A stretch of DNA of 24,502 bases, taken from the NCBI GenBank assembly GCA_937891895.1, contig CALATN010000112.1, forward strand, positions 1 through 24,502, written 5' to 3'. Position 1 is the stretch's first letter, and each line of letters starts with the position of its first letter. The translations under genes were made by a program, and so were the position numbers. This stretch comes from an uncultured Clostridia bacterium (GTDB taxonomy: Bacteria; Bacillota; Clostridia; Oscillospirales; Ruminococcaceae). Positions 7,500-15,751 of this stretch are shown here, in pieces. Below the pieces are notes generated by a model, which saw only the letters and a program-made list of their open reading frames with translations, was not told the origin of the DNA and searched no databases.

Positions 7500-9896
7500 A
7501 TGAGAACAAAAGTTGAGGAAATAACAATTCCAGCCATTGCGTTAAGAGGTGTAGTTGTATTTCCAAAAATGAATATACAGTTTGAGGTGTCAAGAAAAAA
7601 ATCAATAGCTGCTTTAAAAGAAGTTTTGAAAACAGATAAAAAAATTTTTCTTATCCCTCAGAAGGATGACAATGTTAAAAATCCTTCAAAAAGTGATTTA
7701 TATAAATATGGTGTAGTTGCGGAAGTAAGGCAGTCTATCGAAATAGATGAGCACAAAACAACTCGTCTTTTGGTTGAAGGCTTATACAGGGCAAAGCTAT
7801 GTGAATTGATTGATGAACCTTATTTAGTAGCAAAAATAAAGCCGTCGTATGAGCCTAAAACTATCAGCAAGAATGATGTTGAATTAAGAGCAGTTATAAA
7901 GTCAATAAAAAGTGTTTTTGAAAGATATTCTTTTTTTATACCGGATATGCCTGTGGATATAATTGATGAAATTCTTAATGAAAATAATCCATACAGATTG
8001 TTCAATAAACTGATTGCTGTTGTTGCTATTGGAGTAGATGACAAAGTGGTTCTTCTTCAGGAAAGTTATATTACTTCGAAACTTGGAATATTATCAGCAA
8101 TTCTTTCCAGAGAAATTGAAGTACTTGAACTTGAAGAAAGTATAAATAAGAGTATCAGTGCCCAAATTACTATACAGCAAAGACAAGCGTATCTCAGAGA
8201 AAAAATGAGAGCTATTTCAAAACAGCTTGGAGAATCATCAGAGATTGATGAAACAGAAGAAAATGATTATGCTGACAGAATTGAGAAGCTTGAGCTTAGT
8301 GATGAAATCAGAGCAGTATTACTGAAAGAAGCAGAAGTACTGAAGAAGCTGCCATCTTCATCACAAGAAGCCGCTGTTGTAAGAAATTATCTTGATAATG
8401 TGCTTGAACTTCCGTGGAATACATATACCAAGGACAGAGCTGATTTTAATAAAGTTAAGTCCATACTTGATAAGGATCATTATGGGCTTGACAAAGTAAA
8501 AGAAAGAATACTTGAAAATATTGCTGTTAGAAAACTAAAGCCTGATGTTAAAGGACAGATTATCTGTCTTGTTGGACCTCCAGGTATAGGTAAAACATCA
8601 ATTGGTAAGTCAATTGCAAAATCTTTAGGGAAAAATTATCAGCGTGTATCTTTAGGCGGTGTTCGTGATGAATCTGATATCAGAGGACATCGTAAAACAT
8701 ATGTTGGTGCAATGCCAGGAAGAATTATCAATGCAATGAAGCTTGCTAAAAGCCGTAATCCTGTAATTCTTCTCGATGAAATTGATAAGATGACAAGAGA
8801 TATGAGAGGTGATCCTTCTTCAGCACTTCTCGAAGTCCTTGACAGTGAGCAGAACAATGCGTTTCGTGATCATTATATTGAAGTGCCGTTTGATTTGAGT
8901 GACGTATTGTTTATCACAACCGCAAATACTACTCAGACCATTGATCCACCGCTTCTCGATCGTATGGATGTAATTGAACTTACAAGCTATACAAGAGAAG
9001 AAAAATTCAATATTGCAAAAAAACATCTTATACCTAAGCAACTTAAAGCCAATGGATTGAGTTCTGTTATGCTCAAGATAAGTGATAAGGCAATATATAT
9101 CATTATTGATAATTACACCAAGGAAGCTGGAGTTAGAAAGCTTGAAAGATGCATTTCACGACTTTGTAAGAGAACTGCAAAGATAATTGTTGATAAGGAT
9201 CAAAAAACAATTCGTATATCTGAAAAGAATATTGAAGATTTTCTTGGTGCAAAAAAATATATTGATGATAAATGTCAGAAAAAGAATGAAATTGGTGTTG
9301 TAAATGGTCTTGCGTGGACATCTGTTGGTGGAGTTGTAATGCCACTTGAAGCGGCTGTTTTTGATGGCAAAGGAACTATTGAAACGACGGGGTCGCTTGG
9401 AGATGTGATGAAGGAAAGTGCAAAGATCGCTGTTAGCTATGTAAGAAGTATTGCAAAAAAATATGATATCTCAACAGATTTTTACAAGGAAAAGGACATA
9501 CATATTCATGCACCGGAAGGGGCTACACCTAAAGACGGACCGTCAGCAGGAGTTACTATGACAACTGCATTAGTGTCTGCGCTTGCGGAAATTCCTGTTT
9601 GTCATGATGTTGCAATGACTGGTGAAATAACACTTCATGGTAAAGTTCTTCCAATTGGAGGTCTTCGTGAAAAAACTATGGCAGCATATAAAGCTGGTAT
9701 GAAAAAAGTTATTATTCCTATCGGTAATAAAGGAGATCTTGGGGAAGTGGACAATGTTGTAAAAGATAGTGTTGAGTTCATTTTTGCAGAAAATATTTCT
9801 GATGTTCTTGATGTTGCACTTGAAAAGAAAAAGTTAGCTTCAGTAAATAAGAAGCATCATAAAAATGATAAGACAACCAGTACAATCCACTCATAA
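7500..9896 (+). CDS. lon: ATP-dependent protease Lon
   Basis: Lon degrades misfolded and regulatory proteins using a fused AAA+ and serine-lysine peptidase. The domains run in order: N-terminal substrate domain (start to about 200, beginning IPAIALRGVVVFPKM), coiled-coil linker, AAA+ module with Walker A GPPGIGKT at 359-366 and Walker B D426/E427, and a C-terminal protease domain. The catalytic dyad is S682 (KDGPSAG) and K725 (GGLREK), with the 43-residue separation seen in E. coli Lon. The 798-residue length is normal. It has a perfect AGGAGG ribosome binding site 5 bp before the ATG and its own promoter. The last 20 or so residues are a lysine/histidine-rich tail. engB follows after 12 bp. 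Confidence 0.98.
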   Translation: MRTKVEEITIPAIALRGVVVFPKMNIQFEVSRKKSIAALKEVLKTDKKIFLIPQKDDNVKNPSKSDLYKYGVVAEVRQSIEIDEHKTTRLLVEGLYRAKLCELIDEPYLVAKIKPSYEPKTISKNDVELRAVIKSIKSVFERYSFFIPDMPVDIIDEILNENNPYRLFNKLIAVVAIGVDDKVVLLQESYITSKLGILSAILSREIEVLELEESINKSISAQITIQQRQAYLREKMRAISKQLGESSEIDETEENDYADRIEKLELSDEIRAVLLKEAEVLKKLPSSSQEAAVVRNYLDNVLELPWNTYTKDRADFNKVKSILDKDHYGLDKVKERILENIAVRKLKPDVKGQIICLVGPPGIGKTSIGKSIAKSLGKNYQRVSLGGVRDESDIRGHRKTYVGAMPGRIINAMKLAKSRNPVILLDEIDKMTRDMRGDPSSALLEVLDSEQNNAFRDHYIEVPFDLSDVLFITTANTTQTIDPPLLDRMDVIELTSYTREEKFNIAKKHLIPKQLKANGLSSVMLKISDKAIYIIIDNYTKEAGVRKLERCISRLCKRTAKIIVDKDQKTIRISEKNIEDFLGAKKYIDDKCQKKNEIGVVNGLAWTSVGGVVMPLEAAVFDGKGTIETTGSLGDVMKESAKIAVSYVRSIAKKYDISTDFYKEKDIHIHAPEGATPKDGPSAGVTMTTALVSALAEIPVCHDVAMTGEITLHGKVLPIGGLREKTMAAYKAGMKKVIIPIGNKGDLGEVDNVVKDSVEFIFAENISDVLDVALEKKKLASVNKKHHKNDKTTSTIHS

Positions 9897-9908
9897 ATGG
9901 AGGTATTT

Positions 9909-10499
9909 ATGAACTTTAATAAGACGGAATTTTATGCGTCATACGGAAAATTTGAGCAGATACCAGAATTGGATTTGCCTGAAATAGCATTTTCAGGACG
10001 CTCAAATGTCGGGAAATCATCTCTTATAAATAAAATATTCAACAGAAAGAATCTTGCAAGAGTTTCATCTGTACCAGGTAAAACAGCAACAATAAATTTC
10101 TATAACATTGATAAGAGTTGTTTTCTTGTTGATTTGCCAGGATATGGATATGCAAAAATTGCACAGCACGATAAAATCCGTTGGTCAAGTCTTATTGAGG
10201 GTTACCTCACAGCTGACAGGGAATTAAGACTTGTAATTCAACTTATTGATATGCGTCATCCACCTTCTGCTGATGATATACAGATGATAGATTTCTGGAT
10301 AGAAACTGAACAGCCGTTTATAATTGTACTTACTAAGGCAGACAAACTTTCTAAGAAGCAGAGAGAGGAACGTCTGAATGGATTTAAATCAGAGATTCCA
10401 TGCTTTGAGGATATTGAAAAAGTAGTTTTTTCAGCTGTAACAGGTGAAGGCGTTGAACAAATCAGGGCAATAATTGAGGAAGTTGCTCAAGATAATTGA
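9909..10499 (+). CDS. engB: Ribosome biogenesis GTPase EngB (YsxC/YihA)
   Basis: A small essential-type GTPase involved in 50S subunit assembly. The motifs are in canonical order: G1 GRSNVGKSS (30-38), G2 threonine in PGKTATINF (about 59), G3 DLPGYGYA (75-82), G4 TKAD (142-145) and G5 SAVTGEG. ATG 9909 (196 residues) is preferred over the in-frame ATG at 9897, because TGGAGG at 9898-9903 gives proper spacing only to 9909 and the N-terminus then matches the family. It lies immediately after lon, a common Firmicute pairing, and is probably translated from the lon transcript. Confidence 0.96.
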   Translation: MNFNKTEFYASYGKFEQIPELDLPEIAFSGRSNVGKSSLINKIFNRKNLARVSSVPGKTATINFYNIDKSCFLVDLPGYGYAKIAQHDKIRWSSLIEGYLTADRELRLVIQLIDMRHPPSADDIQMIDFWIETEQPFIIVLTKADKLSKKQREERLNGFKSEIPCFEDIEKVVFSAVTGEGVEQIRAIIEEVAQDN

Positions 10500-10526
10500 T
10501 TATAACAGTTAAAGGGGAACACAAAA

Positions 10527-11828
10527 ATGTTTGTTTCAAAAAATCTTAGCGTAAATGAAATAGGTCACCTTACAATTGCAGGAACGGATACAGTTGATCT
10601 TGCAAAAAAATATGGAACACCTTTGTATGTAATGGATGAGGATTTAATAAGGGAGCATTGTAGAACTTTTAAAAACTCCATTGAAAAATATTACAATGGT
10701 GAAGGTATGGCTTGTTATGCAAGCAAGGCCTTTTCCTGTAAGGCAATGTGTAAAATTGTCAAGGAAGAGGGGATTGGTCTTGATGTTGTTTCGGAAGGTG
10801 AACTCTATACAGCCGAAAGCGTTGATTTCCCTATGGAAAGAGTGTGTTTTCACGGAAATAACAAAACAGATTCTGAATTAAAATATGCAGTTGAAAAAAA
10901 AGTCGGCAGAATAATTGTAGATAATATCTATGAACTTGAAAGGCTTGATAAAATTGCTGGTAAAGCAGGAGTTAAAGCTAATATTATGTTCAGGGTAAAG
11001 CCTGGTATTGACGCACATACGCATGATTTCGTTAAGACCGGGCAGATTGACAGTAAGTTTGGTGTAGCGCTTGAAACGGGTGAAGCCTTTGATATTGTGA
11101 AAAAAGCAATTTCTCTTGAGAATGTAAATCTTGTTGGTTTACATTGTCATATAGGAAGTCAGATTTTTGATATTGATCCATTTGTAAGTGCAGCTGAAGT
11201 AATGATAGGACTTATCGAAAAAATCAAGATTGAGCTTTATTATGAAGTGAAGGAACTTAATTTGGGCGGTGGTTTCGGTATTAAGTATACAGATGAGGAT
11301 ACTCCTGTTGAATATGATAAGTATATGGAAAAGGTGTCTGCAAGAGTCAAGAAGCTTTGTACTGAAAAGAATCTTAAACTTCCTTTCATTCTTATAGAAC
11401 CAGGACGTTCACTTGTTGCACCAGCAGGCATAACTTTATATACTCTTGGTAGCGTAAAGAAAATTCCGAATATTCGTACATACATTTCCGTTGATGGAGG
11501 AATGTGTGATAATCCGAGATATGCTCTCTATAAGTCAAAATACGATGTAGTTGTTGCAAATAAAGCATCTGAGCCCAAAACGGAAATAGTGACAATTGCA
11601 GGTAAATGCTGTGAAAGCGGTGACCTTATCGGTGAAGGAATGAGTATTCAGAAGTCTGAAGCAGGTGATATCATTGCTGTTTTCGCAACAGGAGCATATA
11701 ATTATTCAATGTCCTCAAATTATAACAGAATTCCAAAACCAGCTGTTGTTATGCTGAAAAATGGTGAACCAAGAGTTGTTGTTAAGCGGGAGACGTTAGC
11801 GGATGTTATCAGAAATGATTTGGAATAA
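10527..11828 (+). CDS. lysA: Diaminopimelate decarboxylase
   Basis: This PLP enzyme decarboxylates meso-diaminopimelate to L-lysine. The Schiff-base lysine is K67 in YASKAFSC. Other fold-III decarboxylase landmarks are HCHIGSQ (H208), GGGFG (247-251), EPGRS (291-295), CESGD (362-366) and the C-terminal tyrosine in GAYNYSM. The length of 433 fits. AAGGGG at about 10512 provides the ribosome binding site, and the gap from engB is only 27 bp, so read-through from lon-engB is plausible. No terminator is evident in the 89 bp after its stop, which contain the next promoter. Confidence 0.97.
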   Translation: MFVSKNLSVNEIGHLTIAGTDTVDLAKKYGTPLYVMDEDLIREHCRTFKNSIEKYYNGEGMACYASKAFSCKAMCKIVKEEGIGLDVVSEGELYTAESVDFPMERVCFHGNNKTDSELKYAVEKKVGRIIVDNIYELERLDKIAGKAGVKANIMFRVKPGIDAHTHDFVKTGQIDSKFGVALETGEAFDIVKKAISLENVNLVGLHCHIGSQIFDIDPFVSAAEVMIGLIEKIKIELYYEVKELNLGGGFGIKYTDEDTPVEYDKYMEKVSARVKKLCTEKNLKLPFILIEPGRSLVAPAGITLYTLGSVKKIPNIRTYISVDGGMCDNPRYALYKSKYDVVVANKASEPKTEIVTIAGKCCESGDLIGEGMSIQKSEAGDIIAVFATGAYNYSMSSNYNRIPKPAVVMLKNGEPRVVVKRETLADVIRNDLE

Positions 11829-11852
11829 ATAATATATTTTTAAGAAAAACTA

Positions 11853-11881
11853 TTTACTTTTTCACTATAATGTGGTAAAAT
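11853..11881 (+). promoter_or_regulatory. Promoter before the yerC-like operon
   Basis: TTTACT at 11853-11858 and TAAAAT at 11876-11881 have a 17-bp spacer and a TG extension (TGGTAAAAT). An alternative TATAAT at 11866-11871 lacks a matching -35. AAAGGA at 11903-11908 is the ribosome binding site. Confidence 0.55.
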
Positions 11882-11917
11882 GTAAGTATATTAAATTTGT
11901 TGAAAGGAATGACATAT

Positions 11918-12220
11918 ATGAATAATAAACTTAAAAGCGACCATATGGATGACCTTTTTAAAGCAATACTTACACTTGAATCTATAGATGAATGCTATGC
12001 TTTTTTTGAGGACTTGTGTACTGTTCTCGAACTCAAGTCTATGTCTCAAAGAATGCAGGTAGCAAAAATGCTCGTTCAGAAAAAGGTATATAGCGATATA
12101 GTTGCACAGACAGGTGCAAGTACAGCTACTATCAGTCGCGTCAACAGAACACTCAATTACGGCAGCGAAGGATATACGCTTGTTTTTGATCGTATGGACA
12201 AAGAGGAAGAGTTTAAATAA
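11918..12220 (+). CDS. TrpR-like regulator, YerC/YecD family
   Basis: A 100-residue all-helical protein of the YerC/YecD family, related in fold to the Trp repressor. The core with SMSQRMQVAKML (about 41-52) leads into a helix-turn-helix YSDIVAQTGASTATISRVNRTL (58-79). It should bind DNA as a dimer; target and effector are unknown. ATG 11918 is chosen because the ribosome binding site AAAGGA is 9 bp upstream, whereas an in-frame ATG at 11909 and a TTG at 11897 lie too close to or before it. The stop codon overlaps the methyltransferase start by one base (TAATG), implying translational coupling. Confidence 0.9.
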   Translation: MNNKLKSDHMDDLFKAILTLESIDECYAFFEDLCTVLELKSMSQRMQVAKMLVQKKVYSDIVAQTGASTATISRVNRTLNYGSEGYTLVFDRMDKEEEFK

Positions 12221-12975
12221 TGAGTGGATATCATAGCTTTTCGTATTTTTATGATAAGCTTACATCAAATATTTCATATAAAGAGCGTGCTGAGTATTTT
12301 GATATGCTTATAAAAAAGCATAATGGCAAGAAAAATCTTCTTCTTGATCTGGCCTGTGGTACGGGTAGTCTGTGTGAAGAATTCAGTCATATGGGATATG
12401 ATGTTATAGGTGTAGATGCTTCTGAAGCTATGCTCAATGAAGCTCTTGATAAAAAGTTTGATAGCGGTCTGGATATTCAGTATCTTTGTCAGGATATGAC
12501 ACATCTTGATATGTTTGGTACAATTGATGTTACTATATGTGCACTTGACAGTATAAATCATCTGAATAGTATTGATGATGTTCAGAAAACATTTGATAGG
12601 GTATCATTGTTTTGTGAGCCTGACGGTCTGTTTATTTTTGACGTAAATATGCCATATAAGCATCAATATGTTCTTGCTGATAATACTTTTGTGTATGATT
12701 TGGAAGATGTTTTTTGTGTTTGGCAGAATAGCTTTAATACAGAAAGTTCTGACTATAGAGTTGATATATCACTTGATATTTTTGGTAAGAATGAGAATGG
12801 ACTATATGAGCGGTATTATGACGAATTATCAGAAATCGCTTTTGAACGCAGTTCGATTGAAACTATGCTTGTAAAATCAGGGTTAAAAGTTGAAGCTGTA
12901 TATGATTATGATACGCTTAATATACCTACGGATAAAAGTGAAAAACTAGTTTTTGTAGCAAGAAAATCATTATAA
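12220..12975 (+). CDS. Class I SAM-dependent methyltransferase
   Basis: A 251-residue methyltransferase of unknown substrate. Motif I LLDLACGTG is at 41-49, the acidic SAM-ribose residue is in VIGVDAS (62-68), and QDM (91-93) matches the adenine-binding position. The pattern is like small-molecule or generic (UbiE/Methyltransf_25-like) enzymes rather than RNA methylases. The N-terminus SFSYFYDKLT is typical of this Firmicute group. It starts on the final base of the yerC-like gene, and hslO begins 17 bp downstream, so the three form one unit. Confidence 0.87.
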   Translation: MSGYHSFSYFYDKLTSNISYKERAEYFDMLIKKHNGKKNLLLDLACGTGSLCEEFSHMGYDVIGVDASEAMLNEALDKKFDSGLDIQYLCQDMTHLDMFGTIDVTICALDSINHLNSIDDVQKTFDRVSLFCEPDGLFIFDVNMPYKHQYVLADNTFVYDLEDVFCVWQNSFNTESSDYRVDISLDIFGKNENGLYERYYDELSEIAFERSSIETMLVKSGLKVEAVYDYDTLNIPTDKSEKLVFVARKSL

Positions 12976-12992
12976 TGCAAGGAAGATAATTT

Positions 12993-13862
12993 ATGGCTAA
13001 AATTGTCAGAACAATATCTCACGATGCATCAGTTGTTGCAACAGCTATTGATGCTACAGATATTGTTGCAGAAATAGAAAAAATTCATAAAACTTCAGCG
13101 GTCGTAACAGCAGCATTAGGAAGACTTACTATTGCGGCTTCGCTTATAGGAAATGGTCTTAAAGGAGAGGATGATTCTGTTACAATCCGTATGGATGGTG
13201 GTGGTGCAACAGGATGTCTTATTGCTGTTTCAGATAGTCACGGAAACGTAAAATCTTATGTGAGTAATCCTATAGTAGAAATACCGCTTAATCAGTATGG
13301 TAAACTTGATGTTGCGGGTGCAGTAGGTAAGGATGGCAGACTTTCTGTTGTTAAAGACCTTGGTCTCAAGGAACCTTATGTAGGACAAGTTCCGATTGTA
13401 TCAGGAGAAATTGCAGAGGATATTGCAAATTATTTTGCAATAAGTGAGCAAATTCCAACTGTGTGTGGTCTGGGTGTACTTGTCAATCCTGATCTTACTG
13501 TTAAGGCTGCAGGCGGTTATCTTATACAACTTCTTCCGTTTGCAGATGAAAGCTGTATTGATAAGCTTGAGGCTAATGTGAATACTCTGCAACCGGTAAC
13601 AGTTATGCTTGATTCTGGAATGTCAGCAGAGGATATTGCAAAGCGTGTGCTTAGAGGGTTAGAACCAGATTTACTTGATGAGTTTGAAGTGTTTTATAAA
13701 TGTGATTGCAATAAATCCAGAGTTGAAAAAGCGTTGGTTAGCTTGGGTAGAGAAGAACTTAACAAAATGGCAGATGAAGAAGAGCAAATTGAAGTGTGTT
13801 GCCATTTCTGTGATAAAAAATACAATTTTACAAGAGAAGAAATTATTGAATTAAGTAAATAA
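12993..13862 (+). CDS. hslO: Redox-regulated chaperone Hsp33
   Basis: Hsp33 is a cytosolic holdase activated by oxidation of a zinc-bound cysteine centre. The C-terminal redox switch is complete: C237/C239 (CDC) and C270/C273 (CHFC), a CxC-x30-CxxC arrangement, with an extra C269 next to the third ligand. The N-terminal part (RTISHDASVVATAID, and RMDGGGATGCLIA) and the 289-residue length match the family. A GGAAG ribosome binding site precedes the ATG. It ends at a strong bidirectional terminator shared with the convergent LacI-family gene. Confidence 0.97.
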   Translation: MAKIVRTISHDASVVATAIDATDIVAEIEKIHKTSAVVTAALGRLTIAASLIGNGLKGEDDSVTIRMDGGGATGCLIAVSDSHGNVKSYVSNPIVEIPLNQYGKLDVAGAVGKDGRLSVVKDLGLKEPYVGQVPIVSGEIAEDIANYFAISEQIPTVCGLGVLVNPDLTVKAAGGYLIQLLPFADESCIDKLEANVNTLQPVTVMLDSGMSAEDIAKRVLRGLEPDLLDEFEVFYKCDCNKSRVEKALVSLGREELNKMADEEEQIEVCCHFCDKKYNFTREEIIELSK

Positions 13863-13898
13863 AAAAAGTGGTTACTTTATAAAAGTAACCACTTTTTT
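13862..13898. terminator. Bidirectional terminator between hslO and the LacI-family gene
   Basis: Arms 13862-13877 and 13883-13898 form a 16-bp perfect stem (core GTGGTTACTT/AAGTAACCAC) with A- and T-rich flanks, so it serves both converging genes. The stem reaches the last base of the LacI-family stop codon. Confidence 0.92.
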
Positions 13899-14899
13899 TA
13901 TTTAATGTTTTTTACTGATTCACGTTCAATCAGTTTGTAAGGAAGCTTAATCTGTTTATTTGATTTTAAATCTTGCTGGATGTTCTTGATAAGCTCCTGA
14001 ACAACAGTTCTGCCAATTTCATAGCAAGGTTGTTCAATTGTTGTAATTCCTGGAGTATACATACTGCTGAGCAGAATATTATCAAATCCACATACAGAGA
14101 TATCATCACCAATTTTGTAACCTTCATGTAAAGCCTGCTTCACAACACTTACAGCCAGTATGTCCGAAATGCAGAAGATGGCTGTCGGAGGGTCAGAAAG
14201 TGATCTGAAGTAGTCAAAAGCTAACGCACCATGCTGAAAGTCATATGTACCTTTGTAAATATATTTTTCATCAAATTTAATTCCATTTTCTTCAAGTGCA
14301 CGTCTGTATCCATGCTCACGGTCAATAGAAGATAGTGCGTTAACATTTGTTGAAACAATACCTATTTTTTTATGACCATTCTGAATAAGGTGATTTACAG
14401 CTGTATACGCACCTCCTTCATCATCTACTGTTACAGTAAGGACCTCTGCGCCTTCAACACGTTCACAACAAAGAGCAATATAGTGTTTTTGATTAAGTTC
14501 CTTCAGTGTATCAGTGTCAAGCTGTGTACCTAGAAGGATTGCAGCATCAACAGTACGATTGAATACCATATTTAAAAGGCGCATTTCAATGCTATATGTA
14601 CTGTTGGATGTGCTGAGTAAAATATCATATCCGTAATCTGAAGCACCGGTTTGCATGCCTCTGATAATGTCACTATAAAAAGTTTGCTCAGTAGATGGAA
14701 TTATAGCAAGAATGACGTTCGTTTCACACTTTCTGAGGTTCCTACCAAGAAAATTAGGGCTATATCCTAATTTTTCAATTGCATTGTTAACCTGTTCAGT
14801 TGCAGCTGCAGAAACAGTAGCACTGTTATTCAAAACTCTTGATACTGTTGCAACCGATACTCCTGCAGCTTTTGCAACGTCTTTTATTGTAACATTCAT
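13898..14899 (-). CDS. LacI-family transcriptional regulator
   Basis: A 333-residue repressor-type regulator. The N-terminal helix-turn-helix IKDVAKAAGVSVATVSRVLN (5-24) and the hinge helix region GYSPNFLGRNLRK are canonical, followed by a periplasmic-binding-protein-like effector domain (IIPSTEQTFYSDIIRGM through ISVCGFDNILLSSMYTPGITTIEQP). The effector, presumably a sugar or nucleoside, cannot be assigned. On the minus strand AGGAAC precedes the ATG by 5 bases. No sugar transporter or catabolic gene is adjacent, so it is either a global (CcpA-like) or remote regulator. It does not carry enough family-specific residues for me to call it CcpA. Confidence 0.92.
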   Translation of the reverse strand: MNVTIKDVAKAAGVSVATVSRVLNNSATVSAAATEQVNNAIEKLGYSPNFLGRNLRKCETNVILAIIPSTEQTFYSDIIRGMQTGASDYGYDILLSTSNSTYSIEMRLLNMVFNRTVDAAILLGTQLDTDTLKELNQKHYIALCCERVEGAEVLTVTVDDEGGAYTAVNHLIQNGHKKIGIVSTNVNALSSIDREHGYRRALEENGIKFDEKYIYKGTYDFQHGALAFDYFRSLSDPPTAIFCISDILAVSVVKQALHEGYKIGDDISVCGFDNILLSSMYTPGITTIEQPCYEIGRTVVQELIKNIQQDLKSNKQIKLPYKLIERESVKNIK

Positions 14900-14959
14900 A
14901 ATAGTTCCTGTGCTTAAAAAGCAATCCTTTCATATTTTATGTAAACGATATCTATAATA

Positions 14960-14988
14960 ATTTTATAACACTTTACACATAATTTCAA
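14960..14988 (-). promoter_or_regulatory. Promoter of the LacI-family gene
   Basis: On the minus strand, TTGAAA (14988-14983) and TAAAAT (14965-14960) are 17 bp apart. A half-site TGTAAACG at 14940-14947 (+ strand), like a LacI/GalR-family operator half, lies just downstream of the promoter. The other half is poorly conserved, so autoregulation is only a suggestion. Confidence 0.55.
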
Positions 14989-15021
14989 TAGACAATATAT
15001 ATAAAAAAATCCCAAATTGTT

Positions 15022-15510
15022 TTACAGTATCTTTTCGTCATCAGTTAGATTCCGATTTTTTTGGTTATCCTTTTTGTATTTATTGTTTATACGTTTTGAA
15101 AGGTTTGTTTCATCAAAGTAATTGAGAATAGAAAGTGCAATAAGTAACAAGGATACAATAACAGTTGAAAGATGTCGTTCTGCAAGTGGTTCAGTAATTT
15201 CTTTGGCTAATGCTGTATTCGGAATAGCATAAAGTTTTGCAACAGTATAGATATAGCATCCGCTTCCAAAGATATTTAATATTAAAGAAAGCCAAACTTT
15301 TTTCAGTGCTGCAATTATAGTAGACAGAATAAGGAAAAGTGAACTTAATAGCAAACCATTTCCCATAGAATTAAATAAGTCAATATTTTTTTGATTTTCT
15401 ACTTCCATTAAGCAGCAAAATGCATATCCGGCAGAAATGTTAATAAATCCGCAAATAATTGCTGCTGATATTATTGTAAAAACTAAAATAGTAGTTCGTG
15501 CTGCTTTCAT
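15022..15510 (-). CDS. Unknown four-helix membrane protein
   Basis: A 162-residue protein I do not recognise. Four hydrophobic stretches are visible: about 6-35, 52-70, 73-94 and 112-131. The C-terminal 30 residues are charged, rich in Asn, Lys and Asp, and probably cytoplasmic. No catalytic motif is seen. The ATG at 15510 has no adjacent ribosome binding site; the only good one (AGGGAG on the minus strand, 15542-15537) is 26 bases away, with a hairpin between. It has its own promoter and lies upstream of the LacI-family gene on the same strand, 122 bp away, with no clear terminator between. Base composition is very AT-rich like its neighbours. Confidence 0.75.
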   Translation of the reverse strand: MKAARTTILVFTIISAAIICGFINISAGYAFCCLMEVENQKNIDLFNSMGNGLLLSSLFLILSTIIAALKKVWLSLILNIFGSGCYIYTVAKLYAIPNTALAKEITEPLAERHLSTVIVSLLLIALSILNYFDETNLSKRINNKYKKDNQKNRNLTDDEKIL

Positions 15511-15518
15511 AATTCAAA

Positions 15519-15542
15519 ATTGCCCAAAGGCAATATCTCCCT
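15519..15542 (-). promoter_or_regulatory. Hairpin separating the ribosome binding site and start of the membrane gene
   Basis: On the minus strand AGGGAG is followed by the palindrome ATTGCC-TTTG-GGCAAT (15534-15519) and then eight bases to the ATG. Folding would shorten the effective spacing to about 10 bases. This could rescue initiation or regulate it; the structure is seen, the role is inferred. Confidence 0.4.
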
Positions 15543-15560
15543 TCTGAAAAATATACTAAC

Positions 15561-15589
15561 ATTATATCAAAAAAATATATGCATTTCAA
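15561..15589 (-). promoter_or_regulatory. Promoter of the four-helix membrane protein gene
   Basis: On the minus strand TTGAAA (15589-15584) and TATAAT (15566-15561) are separated by exactly 17 bp, predicting transcription start about 40 bp before the ATG at 15510. Confidence 0.75.
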
Positions 15590-15706
15590 GTGTATTTTCG
15601 ACAAGATATTTTAATCTCTGGCATTAAAATAATGAAGTAATAAACAGTGATAAAATAAAAGCTTTATGTAAATATTAATAAGGCTGTTTGTTGTGATTTG
15701 CATAAG

Positions 15707-15732
15707 AAAGGAGAGTTTTGTTTCGGATGTGA
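15707..15732 (+). promoter_or_regulatory. Strong ribosome binding site followed by a start-stop codon pair before spoIVB
   Basis: AAAGGAGAG at 15707-15715 is the best ribosome binding site upstream of spoIVB, but the codon it serves is ATG TGA (15727-15732), a start directly followed by a stop. A TTG at 15718 runs into the same TGA. The spoIVB frame has no start codon at proper spacing from this site. It may be a minimal upstream frame coupled to reinitiation at 15752, or the mark of a sequence error. Confidence 0.5.
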
Positions 15733-15751
15733 AATAAAACAGAATAATGCT

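Noticed and set aside
7360..7500. CIRCE or CtsR heat-shock operator before lon
   Set aside because: Read by eye, no TTAGCACTC/GAGTGCTAA pair and no GGTCAAA-type tandem repeat was found here or before clpP.
14900..15020. Full LacI/CcpA-type operator for autoregulation
   Set aside because: Only one half-site (TGTAAACG) is good; the other half matches at about three of seven positions.
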